From assembly GCF_030867145.1 (NCBI RefSeq), contig NC_134415.1:13742417-13806416 (forward strand): 64,000 nt of DNA, in the 5' to 3' direction. Below, piece after piece: positions 40,693 through 53,700 of the stretch (positions are counted from its first letter, which is position 1; every line of letters starts with the position of its first letter). Both the position numbers and the translations under genes were made by a program. The stretch is from Opisthocomus hoazin. Its lineage: Eukaryota; Chordata; Aves; Opisthocomiformes; Opisthocomidae. The notes beneath the pieces are model-generated. The model worked only from the letters and a program-made list of their open reading frames with translations. It was not told the origin of the DNA and did no database searches.

Positions 40693-41432
40693 GCAGAGTG
40701 CAACGTTTCAAAATGCTGGAGATTATCTGGGTGAAGCTAGAGATTACATTTAATGTGGTTGTGTCTTCAGACATTCTGCTCCTGCATTTCGTGAGCTAAA
40801 GTATTGTATAAAAATGAAATTGGATATCTTCACTGATCTCCAAGTTAACTGTGTCCTGTGAATTCGGAGAAGACTTTGTGAAGAAGGAACAGATTCATTG
40901 CATACGTGGACTTCTGTTGTTGCTCAAGGATACCCTTTTTTTTTTATTCTAAAAGGCTGTCTACATGAAGATGAGTCTGCATTTAAGATATGATCTGTGG
41001 AATTAGGCAAACGAGGATATTTTTCATGAGTTACCAACATTTATTTCCATCTGTGTTTCCAGCTCTTTTTTTAATACGTAAAAATGAAGGACAAGTATAA
41101 ACCAGCAGAGCTGATGTATTTCTCTGAGGCCTTTATGTAAGCCTCTGTTGTCCGGACGTGGTGCTAAGGGACAGACAATCTGCTTTTGATCAGCTGATTG
41201 TAACTGTGGAAAGAGAACCTTTAATTTAAAGTAACTTGCAGCTGAAATTATTTTACTCTTTGGCTTGCACAGAATGAAAGGGAAAATTAAGTTTTACTGG
41301 TCAGGGGTGTTTTACTGAACTAAGAAAGGGAAAGTTACATTATCCTTGTTTTCATTTCAAACCAAGAACTGACAACATATTTTTCTTAGAATTTGACTAC
41401 TAGGGAGATTTTGACAGAGTAAAACAAGTCAG
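40693..41432 (+). other. PRKD3: Probable PRKD3 5'UTR in the first coding exon, with upstream ORFs
   Basis: If the acceptor at 40692 is used, the exon has about 740 bases of 5'UTR before the start codon. It contains several ATGs, including a 28-codon frame at 40713-40799 and others after it. The exact exon start is an inference from the acceptor only. Confidence 0.4.
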
Positions 41433-41723
41433 ATGTCAGCAAACGACTCTTCTCCCCCATCCTTACAGAAGTTTTCACCAGCTACGTGTCATGCTGCTGC
41501 ACCACAAACCCCAACTTTGTCGTCAAGTCCCCAGTCGGGGCTCTCCAGTCGACTCTCCAATGGCAGTTTCAGTACCCAGAGCCTCACCAACTCGCGGGGC
41601 TCTATGCATGGGGTCTCCTTCCTTCTGCAGATCGGTCTCACTCGGGAGACTGTCACCGTTGAAGCTCAGGACCTGTCCCTCTCTGCTGTTAAAGACCTCG
41701 TATGCTCGATAGTTTACCAGAAG
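41433..41723 (+). CDS. PRKD3: PRKD3 first coding exon
   Basis: 97 codons from [10 protein letters not shown] to [14 protein letters not shown], then GTATGG. The block [19 protein letters not shown] is nearly the human sequence. The start context (C at -3) is weak. The first 50 residues diverge most from human, as expected for this Ser/Pro-rich part. Confidence 0.93.
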
Positions 41724-44700
41724 GTATGGTGTACCACTACCCTGTCCTGCTGATGGCAACAGTTGTTTGCTAACGGACTGCTGGTAATAACGATATGTGA
41801 CTGGAATATGCCAGGAAGCTTGACACAGTGGCAAAGATCCATATTAGATGTTTGCAGTTAAGCACAAAGAAATTTTGTTAACTCCCAAGGTAGAAGCTTT
41901 TAATTTAGAAGCAGTAAACCCTCCTGTTACTTTCTTACTTGTAATAGAAGATGTTGTAGTAAATTTTCTGCAAGAGTTAATTTTCATAACATGGAGAATG
42001 TTTTTCCTTTCAGTGATTGTCACTGATTTCTTAGGTTTTTACTAGTCTGTGCTTACTACTGTTAAGGGTTATTCTTGGAACAGTATAGTTAGCTGTAATG
42101 AAAGGACCAATTGTGGCTACAGAAATGCACTGGAGGCCTGCAGACTTCCATGGTACTAGCTTTTCTTTTTGTTTCGAGTTAATAATTAAAACCCCCACTA
42201 AACAGTTAATACTGTCCTAGTATTGTTAATCCATAAAAGGAATACATGTATTACTCTCTTACATAATTTCTGTTGAGAGGGTCAACCAAGAAATAAAAAA
42301 ATCTTGGCATACTTTTCAGATGTGTCTTGGTTAAGCTGTTTCAAGTTCTGACTCTCTAGGAAGGAAATAACATTGATCTTGCTGTTTTTGCATCCAAGTT
42401 TTATGTATATTTAGGTTAGGTAGGTTAGATCCTACTGAGCAACCTGAAAAGCAGTTAACAATGTTTCATAAAATAATGAAGAAATATTTGCTCTTTTCCC
42501 TCAAGGCCAGGGGTGGATGAGAGGGAGGGAGTTGAAGGTAGATTATTTTGTAGGGAATCGTTACCTCCATGTCTTTTATTGTTGTGACTGGTATTTATGG
42601 TTGATTAGTTTTATTAGATGGCTCTTTTTCAGCTAATAGCTTGAAAGAAAGTAGCTGCAAACACTATATGAACTCTCAATTGCATGTGCTTCTGTATCTT
42701 TTTTCCCCAGCTCACAACTTCCTGCATCTTCCATATTTTTACAGAATAGTTGGCAAGCAAGCTGATTTCAAAATTACTTTATGGGCTACCAAAATGCAGT
42801 TCAGCATGTTAGTTCCCTTCTGAAGAGACAAGTTATTTGCGTCAACTTTTTTTTTTGTTGTTGTACCATGCATGTTAGGTGCACTTTTTTGCAGCCATTT
42901 TAGAGGCGGCTTTTTCTTTCTGTATCAACTCCTTCTCTTTGCATCTGCATACTTCCTGTCTTCTGTCTTAACGAAGGATGAAAACAAATACATTCACACT
43001 TATTTTTCTTTTTCCTTTCTGTTCTTTTGGCAGACTCAGCTAAAGATTTAGCTCACATTCTTGTTATAGCTCAAGAAACTTCTTATATGCTGAGCCTAAT
43101 CTACTGCAAAACTGATGAGGACTTCATGATCAGTTTTCCTCTTTTGCCTGGCTTTGATTTGGTTTATGTTCTCCTGCAGCTGATGCTACCAGTAAATGAC
43201 TGCTCAGTGAGAACATGTTTGCAGGCGGCAAACTGATCAGGAAACAACCTTACGTGGCTGGATTCATCTTTCAGAAGTAGTTTTGCAGCCAGTGCACAAG
43301 TGGCAATATCCTCCCTCCACCCTCTACTTGACAGCAGTACATCCTGCCGTGACTTTTTTTATCTTAGAGCTGGTGACTGTTGCAAGCATATTAAATATTC
43401 TAGTATTACTATACTGATAATTTTGTATTTATGTAAAAATTGTAAACTGTATTCGTCTGTGTACTGTCATGCATGTGGCTGCCTGTTTTTTCAAGTTGAA
43501 AGCTTTGAAGCTACTGGGTATGCCTTTGAGATTCAACAGTGCTAAAGCTTCCCTTTCCTCTGGTATTCCACAGCTTGCTTAAACTGTCTTTGCTTGACCA
43601 GTTCCTGGCCCTCAGCTTCAGGGTACTGTATACTTTGTCCTTGTGATAGTTCTATAGTTAGTATCTATTTACTGTTGCACTTCTTCAATGAAAAAGGAGA
43701 AATACGTTTTTTTACTTGGAATAATTTATAGTTTTTCTTATTTGAGTGGTATCTTTACTAGAATTAAATGGAAGTTTCCTTACTTATTTTTAATAGTGCT
43801 TTTAAATCGGATTTCAGCCTTGTATTTCTCTACATACCTGGAACAACAAAAAAATTTCAGGCGTTCTTCCTTGTTTGCTTGGGAGCTTGAACTGCCTGCC
43901 TGACTCTGAGGCTGCAATTACAATATCAAAAAATGTTGATTAGGATTTACAGCAGATCTCTGAGGAGGCTGTATTTTAACCTTTGTAAAAGTAATTATAG
44001 CATCCTCGGAAGTTTTCAGAAAAATAACTTACACCTTACCTTTATTTCTCTCAGGGGAAATTAAGCAATGGGGGGAAAACAATCCTGCAGAAGTCTGTGT
44101 TGGAGAGCAGTTTGGTTAGGAAATAACTGCTGTGTTAACGTCATGCGTTTTCGTAGCGGTTTCTGTATTGCCAGTCTTGATGTATTGTTGATGGTCAGCT
44201 GTGCTTCCTGCTTCGGGAGCTGCTGCTTGGTGTAGCTTGTCCAGGTTTTGCAGAAGGTAATTAAAAGTAGTATCGGCAGAACTGAAACTAGAGAGACGTG
44301 TCTGCATTGGGAGGGAGATGAGTAATGCAAATATTTGATGTGTCTCTTAGCTCTGTGGAGCAACAACTTTTCTTCAAGTTTGAAGTTAAATTCGGGGAGC
44401 ACTATGGTAGGGGTATTGTGTATTGGGGTGCTTAATAAAAGTCCTCGGAAAAAATAGACTTTAGACTTCACAGGAATGCTTGAAAAGACTCTTGGTTATA
44501 GTCTCAATCTGTTTTATCTGTTCCTTCCTTGTCTAGATTGCTGTAAGATTTATCACAACTTTTTTTCTTAAACTTGCAAATCTTTACTGTCATGATTCTG
44601 AAACTCCCCTTAATTACTTTTTTCATTTACATTTCATTTACAAACCTTATTCGTCATCCTTTTAATTTTCAGTCATGCTTAGCATCCTCCTTCTTTACAT

Positions 44701-47700
44701 ACTTTTCCTCCAATGGCTTTGCTACATTTTGCTCTGAAATACACCAGTTGCCCTCTTACCTTAGGGTGTTTGCCTGAAATTCTCATGATCCTTTCTACCT
44801 TTTGCCTTCTCTTTGACTTGAGTACTGACTCACTGTTTACCCATACAATGTTTCTTAATCTTCCAAAGTAGTTTTTAATTTTCCACTTCACTGAACCTAC
44901 CCAAACAGTCACCACTTCGCAAAGTCAAAGGAGTATTTTTTTGTCTTACTGATTAACAAACTTCTCGTGGATTTTTCTTCTGTCTTTTCAGAACATGGTG
45001 CTCTCATATGTCGTGAGAAGGAAAAAATAAAAGGGGCGAACCAAACTTACTTTCTCACTCTATTCCTATTCTTTCTCTGCCCTGATATATTTCTAGTGTT
45101 TTATTCATGTTTGCTGCAGTTGTTCCCTGTCTATTTATCTTTTTCTTATCAAACTTGATCCAGCCTAGTATTTTTTTTGGTCTGTCTTGTGTCTTATTTA
45201 GTTCACCTCCAAAAGTAATTTTTGCTTCTGTGGCCTGCCTGATTCAGCTTTGTTCTTAAACCTTCTCCACCAACAATGTTTACAATTCTGCTATTGCTGA
45301 ATTTTTCCATATGTAGTAAGATTTTTTTTTTTCTTTCTTTGAAGTAGTGTCAAAATTGTCTTGCTTATGTATAGGCTTGAAACTCTTATCTAGCACCTGT
45401 TGCATTCATCTTGATTCCTGTAACTCATGTGTGTTTGGTGTCTTTGCTTTTGCTAGCAAGCATGTTTTTGTTGTCTTAATTTTTCTTCATGGAATCATGA
45501 TCGCTGTCTTCCAACTGCATGTGTAATTGTCTGTCTCTCACCAGCAAATTTGTGATTGTGTGTAGTCTTGTTTTTACTTAATTACTGGCTTTCTTTCACA
45601 GAATCACAGAATGGTAGGGGTTGGAAGGGACTTTGTGCGTCTTTGTTCTGTCATCTTACTTTTTTGGCTGTTTTTTCCATATTGGGTTTTTTTGTCATCT
45701 GTCTTTCTATAGGCAGAGTCCTTAAGGTGTCGTTGTTTACCTTAAATGTTGTCTCTTCTCCCAACAGTACTTATGCTTTCTTACTAGTGTTGATTCCCTG
45801 TTTGTTTCCCATAACATCATGTTGTTTTGACTTGCCTGAATTCAGACTTTAATCTGTCAATAGCCGCTTACACAGGTACTTAACATGTACATACTCATAT
45901 TTAGTTCTTCAAGACTCTGAACTATGTAAGGTGTTGAGTACACAATCACTGGAAGTGTAGCTGTGTTTAAAAGGAGTTAAATTGTGCATATTACACCTGC
46001 TTGTGAGTCTTTACCGTTTCTGTAGTTTCATACTTCCATTGTTTTTGTAAAGTCCTGGTACATTGTATTCCCTGGTCAATAATTTGAATAATGCTAATTG
46101 AATGTGGTCCTCTCGGTATGTATGCACTTTTTGTGATAGTTCTGCCTATTATTTTAATTAGAATGGGTGAGATTTCAATTTTGATAATGGGAATATGATT
46201 GAAGTCCTTGGATTGTTTGGAAAACTAGCCAGTTTCCCTTGAAGATGAAGTAGACTGGGCTGTGGTGGGGAGGGAGATGAGGACATGTGTTCAAACATTT
46301 TGCGTTGATTATCGAGGGGAGAAATGTCTGATGTGAAGAGCACACAAATATATCTGCGGAATTTTCTAACCAAGTGACAATTAACTGTATGCTGTATACC
46401 TAAGAACTCAATTTTTAATGGGGCAGAATTAAAGTAGTTTGGATAGCTAGCTCTTCGGTGAGGGCTGCTGAAGGGGAACAAAGTGTTTATTTTGAAACGC
46501 TTTTAAATTGTCATGTTGTGAAAAGACCAAAACATGTGGAATGAATATGAGCTATCTTCCAGAAGTTTGGACACTGTCATGGTAATGGCTATCTAACCAA
46601 ACTGTGGCAGAGGTGTTGACTTGAAGCTTAATATGATTTCTCAAATGTTAACAGATGTTTTACTAATAAAATACTGAGAAGTAGAAGAATCATATTACAA
46701 GGATCATATTGCAATCCATCCATATTACAAATGGATCTCTAGAACTCTCGCGGTAACAACTTAATTTGATGTAATAAATAGGTAACAGTACCGCAACCAC
46801 TCTTCTGGGTTTTTCTCCAGGTTAAGCTTGTAATAGTTCATGGTGCTTATTTTGGAATGGCTCTAAAATGAATGCAAATTATGATTTGTATTCATCAGAC
46901 GTGCTCAAATCTTTTTTCTGCCCTGTTGGTCTGCCTTCTTGACTTGTCATCTGCTTTTTTTGTATAAGCTAATTAAGGCAGCAGAGTGATAGAGAGTTGA
47001 GGCACGAGAAGCAAACATGCCTGTGAGAAGATGGGAGCTGGGGAGTGCTCGGGGCGCAGAACTGGTGTATGCAGGGCAGACTAGCGTTTCCAGCATGGTG
47101 ATAGGTTTGCATGCTGGAAAACCTAGCCAAGCAGTAGTCCAAGTGTGTCTGTACTGAGGCATCTGGTGAGGGAAGATCTCATGCAATATGTTTGAAGCTA
47201 ATTGTCTGTGTGATAATGTGATTTGGCACACGATTCTAAAGAGTGGGAGTGAATAGCTGGGTAGGGATGCAGGATAATAGATTGGAGTGATTTCAGTGAA
47301 CAAAGAGACTTTCCAAGGTAACGGGTGTTTTGCACCATTGGACTTTGGAATTAACTTTCGGTGGTTTGAAGCATTTGTTTTGAGTTATGGTGGGTCATGA
47401 GATATTGGACCTTGAAACAATATCCGCCTACGCTTTTCCCTAGTGTGAATTTTTGGCGACTAGTCCAGAACTTTGTAAAGTAAGCCCTGGAACTTGAAGT
47501 AGAGGGATCTTGCAGTTACTGCCAAGATAGAAAGAAGCCTCAGTTGTGTTTTGCTCCAGCAATACTGGCCACTGTATATTGAGTTTTGATGGATAAAAAG
47601 AACGGTGTAACACACCATCAATTAAAACTAGATATACTGTAATACTTACAGTATAAACACTCTAGAACACCAATTGTTTTTCCTCAGTGTAACTGCAGTA

Positions 47701-50700
47701 ATACACTAGTAGTGTTCCTTGTGCTGGTACCACCCAAGTACGAAGGGTTGCATACATTCTTTACGTAAGTTGATGATGTTGGTGTACCAGAGATTAATTT
47801 TGGCACAGTCTATCGCATACGTAGACTTCCCACAAGTGATTTCCTGTAGTTAAATGCTCTTTTGGAACTGTTAACACTGGGAACACTCTCCTTTTTGCTT
47901 TTAGGAAACATAGTAATACTGGGATTAGCAGTTTATATGTTCTGAGTCACTGTGCAGATACTTTGGGCTTTGATGCAGGAAAGTAATAGCTGTATAATCC
48001 CGTAAGATAAACAGGTTTTACATAATTCTGCTTTGAGTTTTGCTTTCAAGTGTACAGTATGAGCTCTTAACACTTCAAAGGAACTGGATAGTGTTCCTCC
48101 TTAACAGCTTCATGTAATTGAGCATAGGGAAGGCTGTAAAAGCTGTACTCTGCCGCAGTACAGGAGAGAAAAATTTGGTAGTGTACAACTAGAACATAGT
48201 TTAAGCTTTGCGTAAAAACTGTTAAAAGATACCACTTGAAATGAAAACCTTGTTAATCGATGAGGTTATTCTTGGCCAGCAGCCCGCACTTAGCCTTCTG
48301 GCTAAGGTGCTTGTGAGGAATGCTGTGTTCCCCAGCATACCGGGGAGCGGAAGGGAGAGCAGGGCGCTGTGTGTCTGCGAGGAGCCGAGCTTGCGCAGCT
48401 CCCTGGCCAAAACACGGCCAAGCGCCTGGGCCGGGGGCTCTGAGGGCCCGCCTGGAGCTCATCAGGGCCGGCCCTGCCAGGGCGGCCAGCCAGCGCTTCC
48501 ACTGCCGGGGCGCATGGGGCTGCGCTGGGAGCAGAGGGGAGTGAGCTGAGCTGATGCGTGCTGAAAGGAGCGGTCATCTTTGTGACGGGGTCCGTTCTTT
48601 CGTAACATGGGAATCATGGCGGGGCGGGGGTGCGTGCAAGGAAAGGGCAGGACCTGTTCATCAAACTTGGGAAGTTTGGTTAGGGACAGCTGAATCCGAC
48701 AGCCTCCTGGCAGGGGCGAGGCTGCTGCAGCTCAGTGCCCCCGGTCCAACTGGTAGCAAGACCGACTACGTATTCGGAGTAGGCAGAGGCGCATGGATAC
48801 CGGTGTACAGTACATACCAGTATACGGAGATCGGCGTGGGCAGACACACAGAGCGCTCGCATGAACAGAAACAGCAGCAATGGTCTCGTACTGTTACCCT
48901 TCTCTGGTGGTTCAGGGTGAAGGCCTGTTAGTGGGAACACCCCCAACCCACAAAAAAACCCAAACAAACTGCAAAAGCCCAAAATAAACAAAACCCCAAA
49001 ACCCCCAAAAAGGCAAACCCCAGAACAACAAAAACCCAACCAAAGAAAAGTGGATGTGTCCAGCAGCTGGGCTCAGGTGCACTCTGCCCAGCGGCAGCCC
49101 CTGGATCTTGGTCTTTCCATTTGCTGGCACCTGGATATTGAAACTACTGGGGCTGCAGCCCCACTCCAGCTGTTGGCTCATGATTTCACTCACTCTGGGC
49201 TCTCTAGTCGCTGGCACTGCAGACACGTGGATCACAGAATATCACAGAATAGTAGGGGTTGGAAGGGACCTCTGTGGGTCATCTAGTCCAACCCTCTGAC
49301 CTGTGGTCTGGCTCCAGTTGCTGGCACTCCGACCCCCCATAACACACACATATGTGCTGAGAATGAGCACCCATCATCCAGGAAAATAGTTAGAAATGGA
49401 ATTTAATGAAAAGATAGGACAGATGATGCTGTTCAGGCACAGGGCGTGGCCCGACAATTGTTCTGACCAGCCTGTTTCTACAGGTGACAAGTCTTTTTTA
49501 TCTTCTTATTTTTCTGTTTTTTCCTGAGGTTTGTTCCTCCCTGAAGCACCTCATTCCTTGCCTTTGGTTCCTTCCATAAACATCCCATAATAAGTTTCGT
49601 ACAATCCCAGTTCCCCAGCATGGTGTAATGCATACCATTGGGCAGCAACCCTTCTCAGTCCAAAAGGTGCTCTAGCGTTGACTTACCTTGATGCGATTTA
49701 TGACTGGAAACATGGGCTGAGGCTCTCCCGTGACAGCCCTGGGAGGGGCCTGAACAGATTATCCTTCCCTTGGAGTCCTTCATTTGGGTTCTCCACCTGC
49801 CCTTGAGCTTCTGTGCTCCTCTGGCATGTGGAGATGGGCCTTTGGTGGGCTGGTGGCTCCTGTTGCGGGGCTGGGAGGAGCCAGGCGGGCTGTCCCACTG
49901 CGCTCCTCTGCGGACATCCAGACAAGCACCTAACCGAATGGGCAGGGTAGTCCAGGGAGCTGTCGCTGCATTCCTCAGCGGTGCCTGTCCCAGTTGTGGA
50001 TTCAGGAAAACCCTGTAGCAACTGCGATTCAGTAGTACCAATGAACAATTTCTCTCTAACGCTTTTAGGTTTTGGAATTACTGTTTCAGAAATGGAGATT
50101 AGGTATGCGTAATGCATAGGAAAATGTGTCCCGGGTGAAGTCTGTCACGTATATCTGTAGAAACTGTGTGCAGAGTCTGTGTTTAAGGATAGGCTGCTTG
50201 CAATAAATACTAGCAGAGATTATTATTAGTTGTGTTAAGCCTGGGCTTGTGATTCTGCATCTTAGTCTAGAAGCTACTGATCAAGCTGAAGCTTGTAAAT
50301 AGGGGAGTTATCTTTTATGAGGTCAAATATTACAGTTACAAAACCATCAACCTTTCACAGACGTTTCATCTATGTGTATGTATACTTGTTTTGAGAGAAG
50401 AGGGCAGTAAAACATGTCACTACAGTATCATAAGCATTCACAATACACAGCTTCAAAGGTCAATTTGATTAACGATGAACCAAATGAGGATCTGGATGCC
50501 AACAGTGTTAACAATCAGTAATAGATGATTTTACTTTTTTTACAATGCTTTTATTCCACAGAAATTAATTTAGCCTTTGTCTGGAATTTATTTGAAAACC
50601 AAATCTCCAGGAAAGTGTGGCAGCTGCAGCTGGAGTGTCTGGAGTTGAATACCTGCCTGAGCAGAATGTCTGTGAAAGAAGGGTTACAGGTGGTGCTATC

Positions 50701-53700
50701 CGAGTTGGAAAGATCTGCATTTGCTTTCAGGTGCCGGACTGATTATGAAGGTCTGAGAGATTAAAAACCCAAAGAAACAAAAACCCTGACGATTTTTTCT
50801 TTCCAGGCTTGAAAAAAAGTGTCACTGTTGGTGGGGGAGAAGAGGGATGAAGTTGGTACTGATGGTTTTCATATGTTTTGGTTTGGTGATTTTGGTGTTT
50901 TTGTTGATTTCTTTTTTTACCTTTTTATGCTGCATTTCGGTTCAGAAAATGCTTCAGTTCCTCAAAAATAAGCAGATCAATTTTGTTTCCATGGAATACT
51001 TAAAACGCTCAAGTTCTATAGCTGTTATTAAAAAAAATTATGGATAGGATTATCAAAGAGCATGTGTTAATTTAGAGTTTGCTTTCTGTTGCAGTTCCCG
51101 GAGTGTGGTTTCTTTGGCATGTATGACAAAATTCTCCTCTTCCGTCATGACCTGAACTCAGATAATATTTTGCAACGAATTACGTCAGCAGAAGAGATAC
51201 ATGAGGGAGATCTTGTTGAGGTTGTACTCTCTGGTAGGTATTGTTGTAACAGCAGAACAGTGCTTTATTCAGTAGATTAAAAGAAAGTAGGACTTAATGG
51301 AACGTTATTATCATGCTTGCCTTGAGCTCTTTGACTGAAGTCTCATGCTGGCTCACTGTAGAGGTTTCCAAGAAAATCTAAGTGGTACTAATGCTTCAGT
51401 ACTCAGTTTTGTTATTGTTTTATTGTCATGTTTTAATTTTCTTCAGCTTTATTATTATAAATAAATCTGAATTATTGGAATATGAATTTATATTTATGAT
51501 AATATAAGTTTATTATTATAATTGTTGGAGCTGAAATTGCAGGTGGGATTCAGAATTTGCTCTTCCAACCCTGTCATTGTCTTTCTTTTGCTTGGATCTG
51601 TCTTTTCTGTAGCTTTTGATGCGAAAAGGCTTCATATAAACGTAGTTACTGAGTCATACCTATAAGGACAAACTTCTAAGGGTTATTGTAGTGCAGAAAA
51701 ACAATTTATTTTAAACAATAAAGTCCTTAGAGTGGTGGTTATTAACCTGTAGTACTCTTCAATAACCAGGACAACTCCCCCCCCAGACCTAGCTGATTTG
51801 GGTTGTATGTGTTTCTTCAATATCCTGTTGAATTCAAGCAAAAGCAGCTGTAGTTAAGCTACAAATAAAACTGGGCTAGTATTGAGCAGTTCTTTCAGAC
51901 TTTGAGGACTAAGTGTCAAACTGAGATTATGTATTAGAAAGAGAGATTTCTTGGGTGTCGTGGGATTGGATTTGTAAATTGGATCAGTAACATCTGATTT
52001 CCAGAGTCATAAGGCTGTGTTCCTTGGCTACGTTTCAGGACCTACTGTTCTAGGCCTGTCTAGGGTGTTCAGTAGTTGATCACCTTGGTTTGAGCTTTAC
52101 ATTGCTTCCGGTGAATGGCATGTTTGGAGAATCTGTTGTGTGTGCCTCCTTTTGACAATCTCTGACAGTTTCTTTATAAACAAACAGACAGACCACCAGA
52201 AACCCAGGCATTTTGACAACATGTAAATCTTTCGGTAGGGTTTTAAAACTGAGACATGAGAATCTGAATATGTACATGTTTGATCAAAGAATAGTAGCCA
52301 TCAGGGCAAAGTAATGTTGGTGTAAAATACCACTTTTTTTTTTTCTTTTTTTTTTTTACATTCCAAAGAAACTGGATAAAAAATTCATTTAAATACGTTC
52401 ATGTTTGTTTAAGAAAAAGAACATTATTAGTGAAGTTTCCAGTGTTCCATGGAAACTCTATCCACACTTCTGTTTTGACACACAGAGAGCTCAATCTAAT
52501 AAGGTTTTATAGAAAAAGTCCTTTAGAAGATAAAAATCTAACCTGTAGAACTGTCCTTCATTTGAAAATTTTGTAGGTTACAAAATAGCTTGAAAACTAA
52601 GTTACTCTTTCAAATGTTTAGTTCTGATTTTAGCAGAGCTTGTTGTATTGTCTTGTCAACTTAGTGAGGTTTTCAGCATTGTGACTCGTAGTGCTGGATT
52701 CTGTAGGCTAATGGCCACAACTAATCAAAGGATTTTTTTCCTGAATAAAAAAGCTTACTGAAAACTCTGTAATCTTCTAAATGCATATTTAACTGTTATA
52801 CAGTGAAATGCTAACGTCTAAACAGCTCATTAGCGTTTTTTGAGCCTGCCACTTTTAAAACACATGTTCTTTCCATAAATACTTGTTGGTCCTGTGGCAA
52901 GAACCATAACTTACTGCAATTTTTTAAAAGCTTTGGCTACAGTTGAAGATTTCCAGATTCGTCCCCATGCACTGTATGTGCATTCCTACAAGGCTCCTAC
53001 TTTTTGTGACTACTGCGGAGAGATGCTGTGGGGTTTGGTACGACAAGGATTAAAATGTGAAGGTGAGTCTGTGATTTTTAGTGTGGTTTTGTGTGTGTTT
53101 ACCTATAGAAGAGGAGGAAGCGGAAATTGTATCTCGTTCTGTAGGTTAGCATGAGATAAATGTGGCATTTCGTAGATCTGGAAGAGGCTGTGCACCCGGA
53201 AACCGGAGTTCTGATCCTGGCTTTAATGCAAACTGTGTGACCTCGGGCAAGTGACTTGAGAAGTGCTCTTGTTTCCCACTTGGAAAAAAAATAGGTAGCT
53301 TACAAGCATGTGTTCTTTGCACAAGGAGCACATACTTTGGAGAGACTCCCGAAGGGGAATCCCTTTCCTTCTGGCCTTTGTCCAGCTGGCTGTGGAGCAC
53401 TCCTCAGCCCGCTGTCGGGTACGGACGCTGCCTGCTCACTGGCTGCTCCTTGGCTCTGGTGCCAAGCGATGAAAGCCTCCTGGTAGGGGGAGAAGTGAGG
53501 AGGACGATCAGCTCCTTCGGAGTCTTAGGCCTTGTTTCTAGAGCTGGGCTTGCTGGAGACCAGTGTTACAGCAAATAGTGCAAAAATAGCGGTTTCTGTG
53601 AATTGCATCAGGAGAATTTAACAGAACAATCTATTTCTGCCTTTGCCATTTTCCTGGATCATCTTTTTAACTGCTTTACCAAAACATTAGTACTATTTTC

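Larger units (their letters stand above)
48600..49480. repeat. Possible LTR-retroelement-derived region, interrupted by a CR1 tail
   Basis: The sequence has recurring GCTGGCAC units (about 49121, 49208, 49318), GCTGCAGCCCCACTCCAGCT, and a pattern I associate with avian ERV LTRs. The A/C-rich block 48945-49042 and a CR1 tail lie inside it. Edges, strand and family cannot be fixed by eye, so this is tentative. Confidence 0.3.
41724..51094 (+). other. PRKD3 intron 2
   Basis: A 9.4-kb intron. It carries two short CR1 tails (45597-45640, 49231-49300), an LTR-like region at about 48600-49480, an A/C-rich stretch at 48945-49042, and a GC-rich antisense open region at 49687-50117. The rest is AT-rich without recognised features. 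Confidence 0.7.

Noticed and set aside
41523-41834. Open frame antisense to the first PRKD3 coding exon
   Set aside because: Shadow of the real coding strand, without independent support.
43027-43236. Possible exon after TTTTGGCAG in PRKD3 intron 2
   Set aside because: The frame does not fit between the known PRKD3 exons, which already join in phase without it.
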